A stretch of 64,000 nt of DNA from Paramacrobiotus metropolitanus (lineage: Eukaryota > Tardigrada > Eutardigrada > Parachela > Macrobiotidae), in the NCBI RefSeq assembly GCF_019649055.1, contig NW_026570227.1, positions 1,612,001 through 1,676,000 of the forward strand, in the 5' to 3' direction. The translations under genes and the position numbers were made by a program. Positions 11,268-22,870 of this stretch are shown in pieces (within the stretch, counting starts at the first letter, position 1; each line of letters starts with the position of its first letter). Under the pieces are notes generated by a model. It had not been told where the DNA came from. It made no database searches and worked only from the letters and a program-made list of their open reading frames with translations.

Positions 11268-12057
11268 CTGTCATGGGAAGTGTATCGAGTCTTGGGTGGC
11301 CTGCTGGAAAGTGTTGGCTACAACTTGCTACTAACTCTTTGAAAGGCTACTTACTGTATGAATATGCAATCGAACGGCAGTCTCAATCGTACTCGTATTT
11401 GTTCGGAAATTGCAAATCGGAAAGTCGGAAGTGAGTAAAGCTTCTTGCGGCAAGTAGCTGAGCTGATAATCTCAATGTGGCGTAACTAAATAATATGCAT
11501 AAGCTACAATCTATGCGAAGCGAGAATCGACTGCATTCCGACGATATATTTTGATCATAAACTCCGACACTGAAAAACTCAGAATGCGAACGAACTGATG
11601 CAGAAAATGCTGCAACTCTCGGACTTATATAGCGCGAAGCGCATCCGGTTCAGAAAGCCACAAGTAAATCCGAAAACAAAAGAGAAAATGCTAGAAAACC
11701 CAAAGTACGAGTAGAAAAGTAAAAGTACACTCACGACCGCGATCTTGAGCGATTGGCAACCAAAATCAGGTTTTGGATCAAGAAAAGGCTATACCGCCCT
11801 CGTACGGCTGCCATATTCCGTCACCGGAATTACGACCGTCGCGTTATCGGATATTTTACGAGTACAGTACAGTGTGTATTTATAAGCTGGAAAAACACAA
11901 AATGGAGCTAAAACGAGTGCCAGAACCATTCGTACTTCGTTACACACGCAGGAAACCGGTGCACCGTCCAGTTGTCCATGGAAAGCATAAGACACTCTAA
12001 AGAATCGCTAAAAAGCCGGCAAGGCGGATTCTGATTAAGGGATCCGCGTTTTGTTAT
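11268..12057. other. Unassigned intergenic DNA
   Basis: No domain-bearing frame. A 75-codon frame at 11773-12000 is rich in basic residues but has no relatives here and no splice support. Confidence 0.4.
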
Positions 12058-13363
12058 TAGAAAGCAATCTGAACACTACGAATACGGTTCCGAATACGAA
12101 TCCCGCCTATTTTGTGACGTCATAGCCCTATTCGTTTCGTAAACCTTCCGTAAAGCACGAAATTTAAGCTTTGAATCGTAACGTGTCTCCGGATAGCTGT
12201 CGATTCTGCCTGTGTTGATGGAATTCCGTTTGCTTTGGATTTTAAGTAGAGAAAACATTCCTCTATTTTATGAGCCTAAGAAGTTTTTGAAAACCCTTTT
12301 CACAAGTTAAAAACAAATTTTTGACTGACATGAGGTATCACAACTGAAATTACGTTAAAAAATTAAACTTGTACGAGTCGTACAGGCAAACGCATCGAGC
12401 TCAGCCGACCAATAGGAAAATTCTAAAAGCAGTTGGATCGAGTGGAGCTAGTTAACTTGCAGTCGCCGACTTGGGCGGTTGAGCGCTTCCGGTCTGAGGC
12501 AGTTTTGCTTAACCACTTCGGCCGCGCTACGTTTCGGCCACATGTTGTCACTTCGGCAACATACAGGTCGCCTTACTCACTTCGGTCCGCACTCTGTTCG
12601 GCCACCGTTACATGACATTTCGGCTTTTATTTTTCTTGTGTCAAGTTGTTACTTAATATTTGTTGTTGTTAGCACTTTCGTTTTTTTAAAAGAGAAACTA
12701 TTTTTTTGTCAGTTTTTTTAGGTTTCTTTGGTATCTTTGGTTTTTTGGAATTTATTATACGTTTTGGTATTCTCCTGTGACGAGAATTTTTGAATTATGA
12801 GAGGCTGATGGTGAACTGAAACTGCAAGTGAACGTGGGGTAATCTGCGTTCTGTTCCAACAAAATAGTTTGCTTCTTTTTCTGTGTATCAAGTGATCTGT
12901 TCATTCTGTTGTCAAGTAACAGAAAACTTATGTTACACACATTATTGTTGTACGTCATTACGCAACCATAAACATGCATGGGTTATCGATATTAGCTGTA
13001 TCTGTTGGCTTTTTTCCTAATAAAAGTAAGTATTAATGAAATTTCATAAACAGATAAAAGTTGGCAACAGTGCATCGACGCATTCCTGTAACTTCTTACT
13101 AGACTGCAAGTTTGCAAATTTTTCAGTTATCAGTAATTTACATTGGTGGACTACAGCCTGAATGTAATGTGGTCGAATGTCGAATGTGGGTGGTGGCCGA
13201 AATTAGCGTAACCGAAGTGTAAATGGACGAAATCATCGGTACCAACCGTGTCGGCATTTGCTTCGGTCCGAATGCATAGTCAGATCTCGGATGCGCTTAC
13301 GAAAACGATTTCAATCCGTGTTCGTATTCGGTTCCGTATTCGTAGTGTTCAGATTGCTTTCTA
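12058..13363. repeat. Fold-back (long inverted repeat) element
   Basis: Bases 12058-12100 and 13321-13363 are inverted copies with two mismatches in 43. Inside them, 12578-12617 and 13178-13219 are a second, weaker inverted pair around CACTTCGG and TTCGGCCACC. The inner 550 bases are AT-rich without a transposase-like frame. This fits a non-autonomous fold-back or MITE-like element. The outer ends and target duplication are not defined. Confidence 0.6.
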
Positions 13364-13704
13364 TTAGCTGCTTTAAGTCTGCTTACAAATCGGAAGACTG
13401 TCTGTGCAGAATGCCAAGACAGAATCTGATACGCAGCCGCCGAAACGGAGGTGGCGCATTGCTCTCAAGCCGGCAGTTACGTTGTTTCATTCAACTTTTG
13501 TCAAACTGCCGACTTGACGCTTACAACTTTGCAACGAAACACGTTCAGAGTTCAGTCATGCTATTTTGGTTTTATAAGTCACAGTTCCAACTTCGCACTC
13601 TTGCTGGACAGAGTAAAAGGTTTAAGGAGTTATTTGATTCCAGATTAATTTATTTTTCTTTGACAACTGTTTTCACTTAACTGTCAGCTGCACCCTTTGA
13701 AACG
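13364..13704. other. 5' flank of copy C
   Basis: No gene is recognised. The frame at 13258-13680 has no domain. The ATG of copy C at 13705 follows a short AT-rich stretch. Confidence 0.35.
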
Positions 13705-16700
13705 ATGTCGAAGCCACGCAGTTCTGCCTATCACGCTCCTCATGACTGTCGGGCTGAAGAGTTTCTGCGCGGACTGCGTGAACAGCAGTCGACGGGGACG
13801 TTCTGCGATGTTGTTCTGAAGGGCTGCGAGGACTTTGCGGTGGGCATTCCCTGCCACCGCAGTGTCCTCAGCGTGCACAGCGCCTACTTTCGGACCGTCT
13901 TCACGCAGGACTGGAAAGACTCGTCGCAGCCGGTCTTCCAGCTGCACAACATCGGCAGTCACACGTTGAACCAGTGAGTGACGAGTCCTCACCATCAGTA
14001 GTACTTCAATTCAACGAATAATATGCATTAGCAGCCCAATGCGCCCAGCCAGAAACGCTTGTACTGCGGTGGGAAATACTTCTGTAAGTAGAAACTGCCT
14101 CTTAATTGTGATCGTTCTGAATTCATTGTGCAGGTTGGTGAGGTACGCCTACACGCTGATCCTGAACATCGATGCTGACAACGCGCAGTCCATCCTGGAA
14201 GCGGCGGAATTCCTGCAGATGACTGCCGTGGCTGGTCTGTGCTGGGAGTACGTGGAAGACCACATACAGCTGTCCGACTGCTTGGCCGTCCACGCTCTGG
14301 CCTCCAACCACCACAACACCCATATGGCCGAGGCTGCACTGGGCCTTATCCGTCGACACTTTCTGCACTTCATTGAGAGTCCGGGCTTCCTTCAAATGGA
14401 CGCGCAACAGGTACTAACCGTTTTCGATATGTCGCTACGTCAGCCAGTTTGAAGATTTTTTCTCTTTTTTTGTCTCTATCGCCACAGCTGATTGCGCTGA
14501 TGGCATCGGATGACGTGGACGTGACGAGTGAAGACCAAGTGCTGCGGGCGGTGCTGCACTGGTTGGATCACGACCGTCCCGGACGATTGGCGCACCTGCA
14601 CGCCGTCCTGCAGGTGGTGCGTGTTCCCTTCCTGAGTGACAGATGCCGACAGGATTATGCGCTGGCTCTTAGTCTTGGCAGATCATCATCCGCGGTGCCA
14701 CGGAGTCGGTCCGCGCCGGGCCGTGGACTGGCCGACGGGACCCAGACGACGAAAAAGGCCAAACCCCGGCATTCTTTGGGTAAGGGTATGTAGTGTATGT
14801 AAGTACTCGTACAACGGTTGTACGAGTTTCTCGTGAAATGGATAATGGCCTATGACTAATGTGCCGCAGCAGCGGTGTTGTTGTTGTCCGTTATTGTTGC
14901 CATGTCTAGTGTTTAGTTGGTTGTTCGCTGCTGTCCCTAGCGGACATACGAGATTATGCCGTTTCGTTAAAGGGTACGTGTAGGGCGCAGTGAGGGAATT
15001 AAATCGTGACCCGGTATAGGGTGTCCAGTTCGTGTATTTGTACGAATCCTTTCGCTTTGGCGTACTCCGCAGCACTTGGCATCGCCTTATGGCGTCCTAT
15101 AGTCAAACGATTTGTATAGCGGGTGCGAAGTTGACTTCGAACCCGTTTGCGCGTCTGCACGCATCATTTAATTGATGAATTATGAGTAAGATAAAATTTC
15201 AGTAATTGTAATCACAATACGCTCTACAAAAATCCCATTTAGGACCGATCTTCTTCGAATTTTGCAAAAGAGTGAACTAAGCGTACAGATTGTTTTGACG
15301 CGAAACCACAATTTTGGTAAGTTTTTCGAATTTAAATTAAAGTAAAAGTTTCGCAATTCATTTTAAAAATCTGAAGGCTTGATGGAAGTCAAAATAATCT
15401 CCCTGCTTATTTGGGACCAGTTATGTGCAAAATCTTAAGAACATCTATTCTTAATGAGCTTCCTCATCAAAATAATCTTCTTGCTTGGTATTTACGCCCA
15501 TTTAAATGCAGAATCTTAAATCTTTATTTGATTTTTTGAAATTCATTTTAAAATTTCAAAAACCTGCTGGAAAGCTGGTTCGGTGTAAAAACGATCTTCG
15601 TGGTAATTAGCGTTTTCCTGCAGAATTTGAATAGGATCGGTTTATACATAATGAGACTTTTGGTGCACCTTAACTTTTGGAATATTATTTCACCGATAAA
15701 TTCCCAACCGGATGTTGCGCGCACAAACGGTTCTCACGCCAATGTATACAAAAATCACTTGGCTATAGAATGTCTTAAGAGGAGAATCCTCTGTACACAC
15801 AGCAGCCGCCCATCCGCCGCCTACCTGGTTGGCTCAAGCTCAAGCACATTAAATTTTAATATCTTGATCTTCGCCAACAGCGGCGATGGCACAGTGGCTG
15901 TGCTACGTGGATCACACTCGGTAGCCAGCGGTTCGATTCCGCTCCATCGCCATTTTCGGAATTTCCTCAACAGACAGGATCTTCATCTGACCGCCCTCCC
16001 TCGCTGAGATCACCACGGACAGCCGACTTATGGCTGCCTCTGTTACAAAACAATGCAAAAAAGTGTGCGGGAGTGCGCGAAAGCGAAAGTTTCAGCGCAT
16101 GTACCCAGATCTGGTACCATGTACCGGCCCACTTCCCTTAAAATGGTGAAATCATCTTCTAAACTCTTTTAAGTTGTGTAAGATAACAACACGTCTATTG
16201 TATAAAAACGACGTGATAATTTTGTGACAGGAGCACAGGAAGTAATCTTGTGCGTGGGCGGATGCAACATGGGTAACATGGATCAGCTGTACGATTTGGC
16301 CGTTTCGGTTGACGTCTTCAGTCCATCGATACCGGCAGTCTGGCGCCTGAAAGAGTTGCCAGTAGACGTTGAAAAATGCCGCGCAGTGATGCCGGACGCT
16401 AGTGCGATGATGATCTGCAGTTCGGGCGACATCGTCACGGTGCACCGCAACCGCCGCTACACGGACCTACAGGGCGCGTGGTGGAAGGAGATCCACATGC
16501 ACACGCCGCGCGATTCCGCCGGTCTTGCCGCGCTGGATGGCCGCGTTTACGCCGCCGGCGGCTATGATGCGCGCAAGGTGCTACTGTCGTCTGTGGAAGT
16601 TTACGATCCCGACAGTCGTGCCTGGAGCGCCGTGGCCGCGCTGCCCGTTGCTCTGGCTTCCGTGGCGCTGGTGGCGTGTGACGGTCGATTGTACGCCTTT

Positions 16701-17503
16701 GGTGGCGCCGGTGAAGACCGCTGCGGTTGCAGTTTGGCGTTCTCGTATGATCCCGCAACGGATGCCTGGAGTAGACTGGCCGATATGCCGACGGCGCGCA
16801 GCGGAGCCGCTGCCTGTGTGGCGCCCAGCGGGCTGATTTACGTTGTTGGTAAGCGATAGGTTGGTCGCGCCGTAGTTAAAAAGAATCTTGAGACGAAATA
16901 AGAATGCAGTCGGTGTGGTTCGGTGCTTAAATGAACGGCTTTCGAGTCCAGTCATCGACGGGATTTTTCTTTCATCAGTATTGTGTTCAGTATCTCAGAT
17001 TTTTAACAGTACTTACTGTCAGAGAGTCATCCTCTCCTTACAGATTGGTGATGGGTCAGCTGGCTGTAAGCCACTACGGTTTGCTCGAATGGCCAGTCTT
17101 AATCTTGCGCTGAATTATTTAGGTGGAAATGAACACCGTCATGTGGAAGCGTACGATCGTGCATCCAATCGGTGGCTTAAGAAAGGTAGGTGTACTTGTT
17201 CTGGTTACTGAAAAATAGCATGTTCAACGTTGTGGATGTACCGGGTAGTCGTGATGCTGACATCAGTGTCGCTGTGTGATCACAGGCGATACGCTTATGA
17301 CGCGCTATGAACTGGGATGTGCCAGTGTGAATGGGAAGCTGTACGCTCTCGGGGGGTGCGGTGGTGGGTGTCACGACAGCATCGAAGTGTACGACGAGGA
17401 CGCGGACCGCTGGGCGCTGCACGAGTGCCGCTTGCCGCAGCCCAAGTCGCACTTTGGCTGCGCGGTGATGAAGCTGAAGCGCGGACCGCAGCGCGCCCAT
17501 TGA
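13705..17503 (+). CDS. KLHL-type BTB-BACK-Kelch protein, copy C (intact)
   Basis: Exons: 13705-13973, 14134-14410, 14488-14779, 16231-16848, 17123-17185, 17286-17503. They total 1737 nt, giving 578 aa with consistent phases. BTB about residues 20-130 (FCDVVLKGCEDFAVGIPCH), BACK about 135-235 (LIALMASDDVDVTSEDQV, HWLDHDRPGRLAHLHAVLQ), Kelch about 285-570 (GRVYAAGGYD, GRLYAFGG, KLYALGGCGGG). The final two blades are completed by the 63-nt exon 5 (HVEAYDRASNRWLKK) and exon 6. Family knowledge suggests a Cullin-3 substrate adaptor; the substrate cannot be inferred. The residue across intron 1 is Gln where the paralogues have Glu. Intron 3 is long (1451 nt) and holds an R1 repeat and a tRNA-like unit. 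The protein is closest to copy E. Confidence 0.9.
14805..14827. repeat. Short palindrome in intron 3 of copy C
   Basis: ACTCGTACAA and its perfect complement flank the 3-base spacer CGG. No function is known; it is recorded as an inverted repeat 25 bases after the splice donor. Confidence 0.6.
15650..16145 (+). repeat. Interspersed repeat R1, copy split by an insertion
   Basis: The 5' part (about 15650-15785, 'gcgcgcacaaacggttctcac', 'aatgtataca') and the 3' part (about 16050-16145, 'gtgcgcgaaagcgaaagttt') match the uninterrupted copy at 51595-51775. The extra 260 or so bases between them contain the tRNA-like unit at 15882-15951. The exact insertion edges and any target duplication are unclear. 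Confidence 0.6.
15882..15951 (+). tRNA. tRNA-like pol III unit (SINE head or tRNA pseudogene)
   Basis: GGCGATGG (15882-15889) pairs perfectly with CCATCGCC (15944-15951) as an acceptor-like stem. A D-like hairpin (CACAG/CTGTG) and a perfect 5-bp T-arm (AGCGG TTCGATT CCGCT, 15927-15943) follow. A-box TGGCACAGTGG (15887-15897) and B-box GGTTCGATTCC (15930-15940) fit pol III consensus, and TTTT at 15953 can terminate. The anticodon arm is not canonical: only GCTAC/GTAGC around a 14-base loop. I therefore read it as tRNA-derived and assign no anticodon. Confidence 0.55.
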
Positions 17504-17679
17504 ATGCCGTTGACTCGCTACTGCTGGTAAAACGATGCAGTACGAATGTGGTCTCGTTACATCTGTGCGAAGGCAAAGAAACGATCGTCTCTCGGAATGG
17601 ATACAGCCGATGAATGAAGATGTGTCGAGTGACTTTTTTTATTTCAGTATGTTGAGGAGAAAGCAGCGCCGTGCCTTGC
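17504..17679. other. 3' flank of copy C up to the LTR
   Basis: Short intergenic segment without a recognised feature. The LTR element starts 177 bases after the stop codon of copy C. Confidence 0.4.
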
Positions 17680-17827
17680 TGTCACGTATTACCAATACGT
17701 ATATATTTATTCAGCGAGCCAGCCAGAGAACTAACTAATCTGTAGACTGTATGTCAGGAATGAAAATATTCATAAAGGTTAACGTTGCTAAGCACTTGCA
17801 GTCATATACTAAGTACATGCCGTCACA
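17680..17827 (-). repeat. 3' LTR
   Basis: 148 bp, bounded by TGTCACG and CCGTCACA on the plus strand. It is followed inward by a purine-rich tract (GGGGAAGG on the element strand, 17828-17835), the expected polypurine primer for plus-strand synthesis. Confidence 0.95.
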
Positions 17828-17872
17828 CCTTCCCCAGTGTGTTCGAAGTTAACACACTCAATTATTACACAG

Positions 17873-20800
17873 TTAAGAACCAAATTTAGGATCCGCTATC
17901 AATCGATCCGGTTTCACTATGGTTCGCTCCGTTCTTCGTAAATCTTCAACGGGCTGCGGCGGCTTGACCTTTTTCGGTTTGGTTGGCTGTTGAGATGCCG
18001 CTGGCTCATTTTTCGCTGTTGTTGCTTCTTTGACGTTATCTGGCGGAGATTTCACAGTTTCAATAGCAGGGCGCGCCTCCTGTTTTGGTGTTTCATCCGC
18101 CATTCGTGCTGCAGTATTGTTCTGTGCGTCGACAACTGGCTTTTCTGGCAATGTACTGCCCAGTTTCGTTTCATATGGTTCCAGCCAGTATCGTGGTCGA
18201 ATTTGATTATAGTGGCGGCGCCAGACTGTTCCGTTGACGGAAACCTCCCAGATTCGGGTGCCATCCCGTTTGATCAGTTTTCCACTAACCCAGTCAACGT
18301 CGCGACTGGGGCGGAAATCTCGAACGAGAACCAGCTGACCAGGCAGAAAGTTTTTTTGCACAGTCCGCTTGTCGAAATTCCTGCGGTAGCGTTCGCGGTT
18401 ACGCTCAGCAGTAGTCATCATGACGGGGATCAGCAGGTCCAACGTTGAGCGCATTTTGCGGCCCATGAACAGCTCGGCCGGCGACTTGCCCGTTGTGGCG
18501 TGTGGAACACTGCGATACCGCCAAAGGAACTGACGCAGGGCAACCGGAAGTGTTTTACCATCTTCCATCAGCTTCGCGATTCCCTCTTTCACGGTCTGCA
18601 CGTAACGCTCTGCTTGCCCGTTGGACTGCGGGTGACCCGGTGGCGTTCGGATGTGCTTAATTCCGAACTGGGTACAAAAATCCGCAAACTGCTGTGAAGT
18701 AAATTGCGTACCGTTGTCGGAAACGGCTTCTGCAAATGCTCCGTAGCGACTGAACATCGTGAGCAGAGCATCAATGACAGTCTCGGTCGTGGCGTGCTTC
18801 ATGGAAATGACTTCCGGCCACTTTGACATGGCGTCCACTACCACGAACAGCATCGTTCCATGGTACGGACCTGCAAAGTCCATATGTACGCGTTTCCACG
18901 GCGCGTCAGGAACTTCCCACTGGGCCAAGGGAACCTTCGCGGTGTCATGTGCTCGCTCTGCGCAGGTGCGGCAGTCTTTGGTGACTTGCTCGATATCGCG
19001 GTCCATCTGCGGCCACCAACAGTAGCCTCGGGCTTCGGCCTTCATCTTGCCAGCCCCCATGTGGGCTTCGTGCAAGTATGCTAGCACCTGCTGGCGAAAC
19101 TTCTCGGGGATCACAGTCCGGTGACCCCAGCAGACACAGCCATTCACCCTGACCAGTTCGTGCTCCAGCCGTTTGTACGGTCGGAGGGTATCTGCAACGG
19201 TACTAGGCCAGCCGTTCTGGATGTAACGGCTTACTTCTCGGAGTTCCGGGTCAACCAGTGTCTCCTCCGCGATCGCTGTGACTGACAGCGGCAGGTGGTT
19301 GGCGTTGTCGCTATGCACGGCACTCACGACGTTGTCCATGCCGAGACCGGATATGCCTTCCAGCTGCGTAGAGTGCAGTGGCAGGCGGCTCAACCCGTCT
19401 GCTTGGCCGAAATCCTCCGTCCTGCGATACTCGATGGAGAAACTGTACCCCATGAGCAGCAACGCCCATCGCTGTAGGCGGTTGGCGGTCACGACGGGAA
19501 CGCCCTTCCGGCTGCCGAATACGCTGAGAAGCGGCTTATGGTCTGTCAGCAGCGTAAACTCCCTCCCAGCGATGTACTGGTGGAATTTCTTGCAACCAAA
19601 CACCAGCGCCAAAGCTTCTTTCTCTATTTGACCATAATTCTTTTCGGCCGCACTGAGACTCTTGGACGCGTGGGCAATTGGTCGCTCTGTCCCGTCAGGG
19701 AACCGGTGGCACAGAACAGCACCCAGGCCATACTGGGAGGCGTCGGCAGCCAGCACCAGTGGCATTTCCGGGTTGAAGTGCACCAAGAATGTCGCCCGGA
19801 CGATGTCCTCTTTCAGTTCTCGGAACTGACGCGCACATTCCTTTGACCAGTCCCATGTCGCTCCGGTCTTCAGGAGATTGTGGTAGACATTACACTTTGT
19901 CGATACATCGGGAAGGAACTTCCCGTAGTGATTCACCATGCCAAGGAAGGCGCGTAGCTCGCTGACGTTCCTTGGTTCGTCCATATCCAGCAGTGCTTTG
20001 GCGCGGTCGCGCGATATGTGTCGGCCGCGGCTGTCCACCACAAAGCCAAGGTACTCCACCGATTCTTGCATGAACCGGCACTTGGTCTGCTTAAGCGTCA
20101 GGCCGTGTTCTTCGAGCCGCTGCAGGACTTTTTCGAGGTTGCGGAGGTGTTCTTCTTCCGTCGCACCGGTGACAATAATGTCATCTAGGTAGACAGCGAC
20201 ACCTTCACAGCCCTGCAGGATCCGCTCGATGATCTGTTGAAAGATGCTTGGACCACTGGCCACGCCAAATGGGAGACGGTTGTAGCGAAACAGGCCTTTG
20301 TGTGTGTTGACTACAACCAGCTGTTTGCTCTCCTCGTCCAGCTCGATTTGGGCGTATGCTTCGGCCAGGTCGAGTGTACTGAATTTGCTGCCACCATTGA
20401 GTTTCGCAAACAACTCGTCTGGTGTCGGGAGCGGGTACTTCTGGACATCCAGGGAGTCGTTCAAGCCTGTGCTAAGGTCCGCACATGTCCGAATATCACC
20501 ACCCCGCTTCTGAGTACCGACGATCGGAGCTGCCCACTCGGCATGATCGACTGGTGTCAGGATACCGCGTTCCACCAGTCTGTCCAGGTCCTTCTCTACC
20601 GCTTCGCGGAACGCGAAAGGCACAGTTCTGGCTCTACAGAACACCGGCTTCGCGTTCGGCTTCAGGTACAAATGTGCTTTGTACTGTTTGCAGTGCCCTA
20701 ATTCGTCGCGAAAAACGGCCCGGTGGCGGTTGAGGACTTCTTCAAGCTTGAGGTCACCAGCGACCAGCCGGATGGATGACGCCTGGAGATCCTTGAGGCT

Positions 20801-21996
20801 TAGTCTGCTTAGATCCAGTGCCTGGATCCAGTCGCGTCCAAGGACGTTGCCACCTTGCGCAGCCACCACTATCGGCAGCGATTTCCGGGTCTGCGCGTGT
20901 GTGACCTTTACCGTGGCCGTTCCCATCACACGTAAGGTATGGCCGGTGAAGCTGCGCAGTGGATGCGTGTATGGGGCCAGTTTGGGTGAACCAATCTGTC
21001 TCCATGTCTCCACCGTGATTATGGTGACACCGGAGCCTGTATCGAGCACCGTCGACACTGGGGTGCCGTTCAACTGCACTGGCACGTAAATGGATTGCCC
21101 AATCGCGGCGTCAACCGACATGACGTCGAACTCTTCTTCGACCATCATGGTTCGCCGTCCGTCTCGGCCTCGCTGTGGCGGTTGCTTGCTGCTGCGGCAT
21201 ACTTTGACGATGTGCCCTTTCTTCCCGCAATTCCGGCACACAGCGTCCTTTGCCCAACACTCTGTGCGCGCGTGGTTAGCTCCGCATCCGGCGCACGGTG
21301 TGTCACCTCCGGGTCCGCTTCGAACTGGCGCGTTGCCTCTGCCGCGTCCAGCTCCTTGTCTGTTTCCCCGCGCACGGTTGCCTCCGCCTCTTCTCGGCGC
21401 GCCTTCGATCCTGGCTACTTCAGCGGCGGGCTGACCGCGCTTCGTGCTCTTCGCAAGCTCGTATTGTTGAGCCAATTCCAGCGCTTTCTCCAAGGTCGTA
21501 AAATCCTTGGTCATAAGGTGCTGTCGAGTTGCGTCATTAGTGACCCCGTTTAGAAATGTCGATGACATGTTTTTTCGAGGACATCAGCAGGGAAATTGCA
21601 GTTTATCGCTTTGCGGCGGAGTTTGTTGGAGAAATCAAGGAGAGTTTCTCCAGCGTCCTGCTGCAGTCGGAAGTAATTCGCCCATTCGACGGTGGCATTA
21701 GTCTTCCTGACGTATGCCTGCTCGAGTTTGTCTACGATTTGTGCATTTGTATAATCATCAGGATCGCGAGGCAAACACATCGAATGTAACATTTCCATCG
21801 CTTCAACCCCAAGAGCGTCAAGCAGAATGGCCTTTTGTTCGTCGGTGTCCGTGACCTTTCGCAATTTGATGTAATTGCGATAACGAAACTGCCAGCTGCG
21901 CCAGGTCATGGTCGCTGGCTCAAAACGGAGAAGACCAGATCCGCTATCATCTTTGGAGGGTGTAGAAGCAGGTGCAGAGGTAGTACTGTTTGGCAT
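17873..21996 (-). CDS. Gag-Pol polyprotein of the LTR element
   Basis: The first frame (21996-21550) encodes the Gag N-terminus. The second (21568-17873, 1231 aa) continues Gag and all of Pol. Visible in order: zinc knuckle CRNCGKKGHIVKVC, aspartic protease LDTGSGVTII, reverse transcriptase AVYLDDIIVTG, RNase H VLAADASQYGLGAVL and LLTDHKPL, and integrase with a His-Cys zinc region (HEAHMGAG ... CRTC) and the DD35E residues in HMDFAGPYHG, VSDNGTQF and SNGQAERY. The break between frames falls at a run of six T (21570-21575, plus strand), inside Gag and upstream of the zinc knuckle. It could be a -1 ribosomal shift on an A-run, a lost base, or a base-calling error. Apart from this the polyprotein is complete. 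Confidence 0.9.
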
Positions 21997-22037
21997 GGCT
22001 GCGCGTATGAGTTAGAAAACAATCCTTCACGCCAGAA

Positions 22038-22185
22038 TGTCACGTATTACCAATACGTATATATTTATTCAGCGAGCCAGCCAGAGAACTAACTAATCTG
22101 TAGACTGTATGTCAGGAATGTAAATATTCATAAAGGTTAACGTTGCTAAGCACTTGCAGTCATATACTAAGTACATGCCGTCACA
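22038..22185 (-). repeat. 5' LTR
   Basis: 148 bp, almost identical to the other LTR. Just inside, on the element strand, TGGCGTGAAGG (about 22024-22034) is the likely tRNA primer-binding site, three bases from the LTR edge. The matching tRNA is not identified. Confidence 0.95.
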
Positions 22186-22192
22186 ATACATG

Positions 22193-22475
22193 CCGTTCCC
22201 TTGGCCCAGTGGGAAGTTCCTGACGCGCCGTGGAAACGCGTACATATGGACTTTGCAGGTCCGTACCATGGAACGATGCTGTTCGTGGTAGTGGACGCCA
22301 TGTCAAAGTGGCCGGAAGTCATTTCCATGAAGCACGCCACGACCGAGACTGTCATTGATGCTCTGCTCGATGTTCAGTCGCTACGGAGCATTTGCAGAAG
22401 CCGTTTCCGACAACGGTACGCAAACTGCTGTGAAGTAAATTGCGTACCGTTGTCGGAAACGGCTTCTGCAAATGC
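22193..22475 (+). mobile_element. Inverted integrase fragment with fold-back
   Basis: Plus-strand copy of part of the integrase from the adjacent element (FAGPYHGTMLFVVVDAMSKW visible in frame), opposite in orientation to the parent. At 22388-22423 the sequence turns back: bases 22440-22475 are its perfect 36-base complement, with a 16-base spacer. The return strand is identical to the parental minus-strand sequence near 18690-18735. This looks like a strand-switch product made during reverse transcription or repair. Confidence 0.85.
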
Positions 22476-22507
22476 CTTGCATTGTCTGATTGAAAACCCA
22501 TTGCATA

Positions 22508-22661
22508 GTTAACATGAGACGGAACAGTTGATCTGTTATGGGGTAAAGATGGTTTTTTATGTTGGTAGCATGTTGCTCCGGTTGTACTGGCTGTGCTACG
22601 TTGAGGATGATCAAGGCCGCACTCGCTAAGTCCCTTTATTATAATAATGCCTTTAATTTTT
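22508..22661 (+). repeat. Interspersed repeat R5
   Basis: Starts GTTAACATGAGAC and ends in ATAATGCCTTTAATTTTT. An inverted copy lies at 52013-52151 with about 80% visible identity. Non-coding, family unknown. Confidence 0.7.
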
Positions 22662-22789
22662 CTGTAGAGAATTTAATCGACCGAAGCGTAGCGAAGGTCA
22701 TCTATGTTCAGCGTTCATGAAAAATGTGGTGTCTGTCGGTCACCGCCATCTAATGCACATATGCACATATGCGCGGTCTGCTCCTTCCA

Positions 22790-22870
22790 TTGCCAGGGAG
22801 TAGTAGGGACACCAAATCGGATACGGAGTGAATCGAAGCCAAAAATGCGGGAAGTGCTAATTCCTCCGAC
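22790..22870 (-). mobile_element. Internal fragment of the LDD-box reverse transcriptase family
   Basis: Matches 43640-43710 of the long element ('cggatacggagtgaatcgaa', 'ccgaccgacgaatgc'), the region after the reverse transcriptase domain. Too short and diverged to code. Confidence 0.6.

Larger units (their letters stand above)
17680..22185 (-). mobile_element. Ty3/gypsy-type LTR retrotransposon
   Basis: Two LTRs of 148 bp (22038-22185 is 5', 17680-17827 is 3' in element orientation) differ at only one position I noticed (gaatgaaaat versus gaatgtaaat), so the insertion is recent. They begin TG and end CA. Between them lie gag and pol on the minus strand in the order gag-protease-RT-RNase H-integrase, the Ty3/gypsy order. 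No matching 5-bp target duplication is visible (CTTGC on the left, ATACA on the right). The right flank is a rearranged integrase fragment, which explains its loss. Confidence 0.95.

Noticed and set aside
17990-21553. Plus-strand ORFs across the gypsy pol region
   Set aside because: They are antisense to the clearly coding gag-pol frame.
21570-21575. Programmed -1 frameshift in the gypsy element
   Set aside because: The break is inside Gag, upstream of the zinc knuckle and not at a gag-pro junction, and similar breaks occur at A/T runs in unrelated elements; kept only as an alternative.
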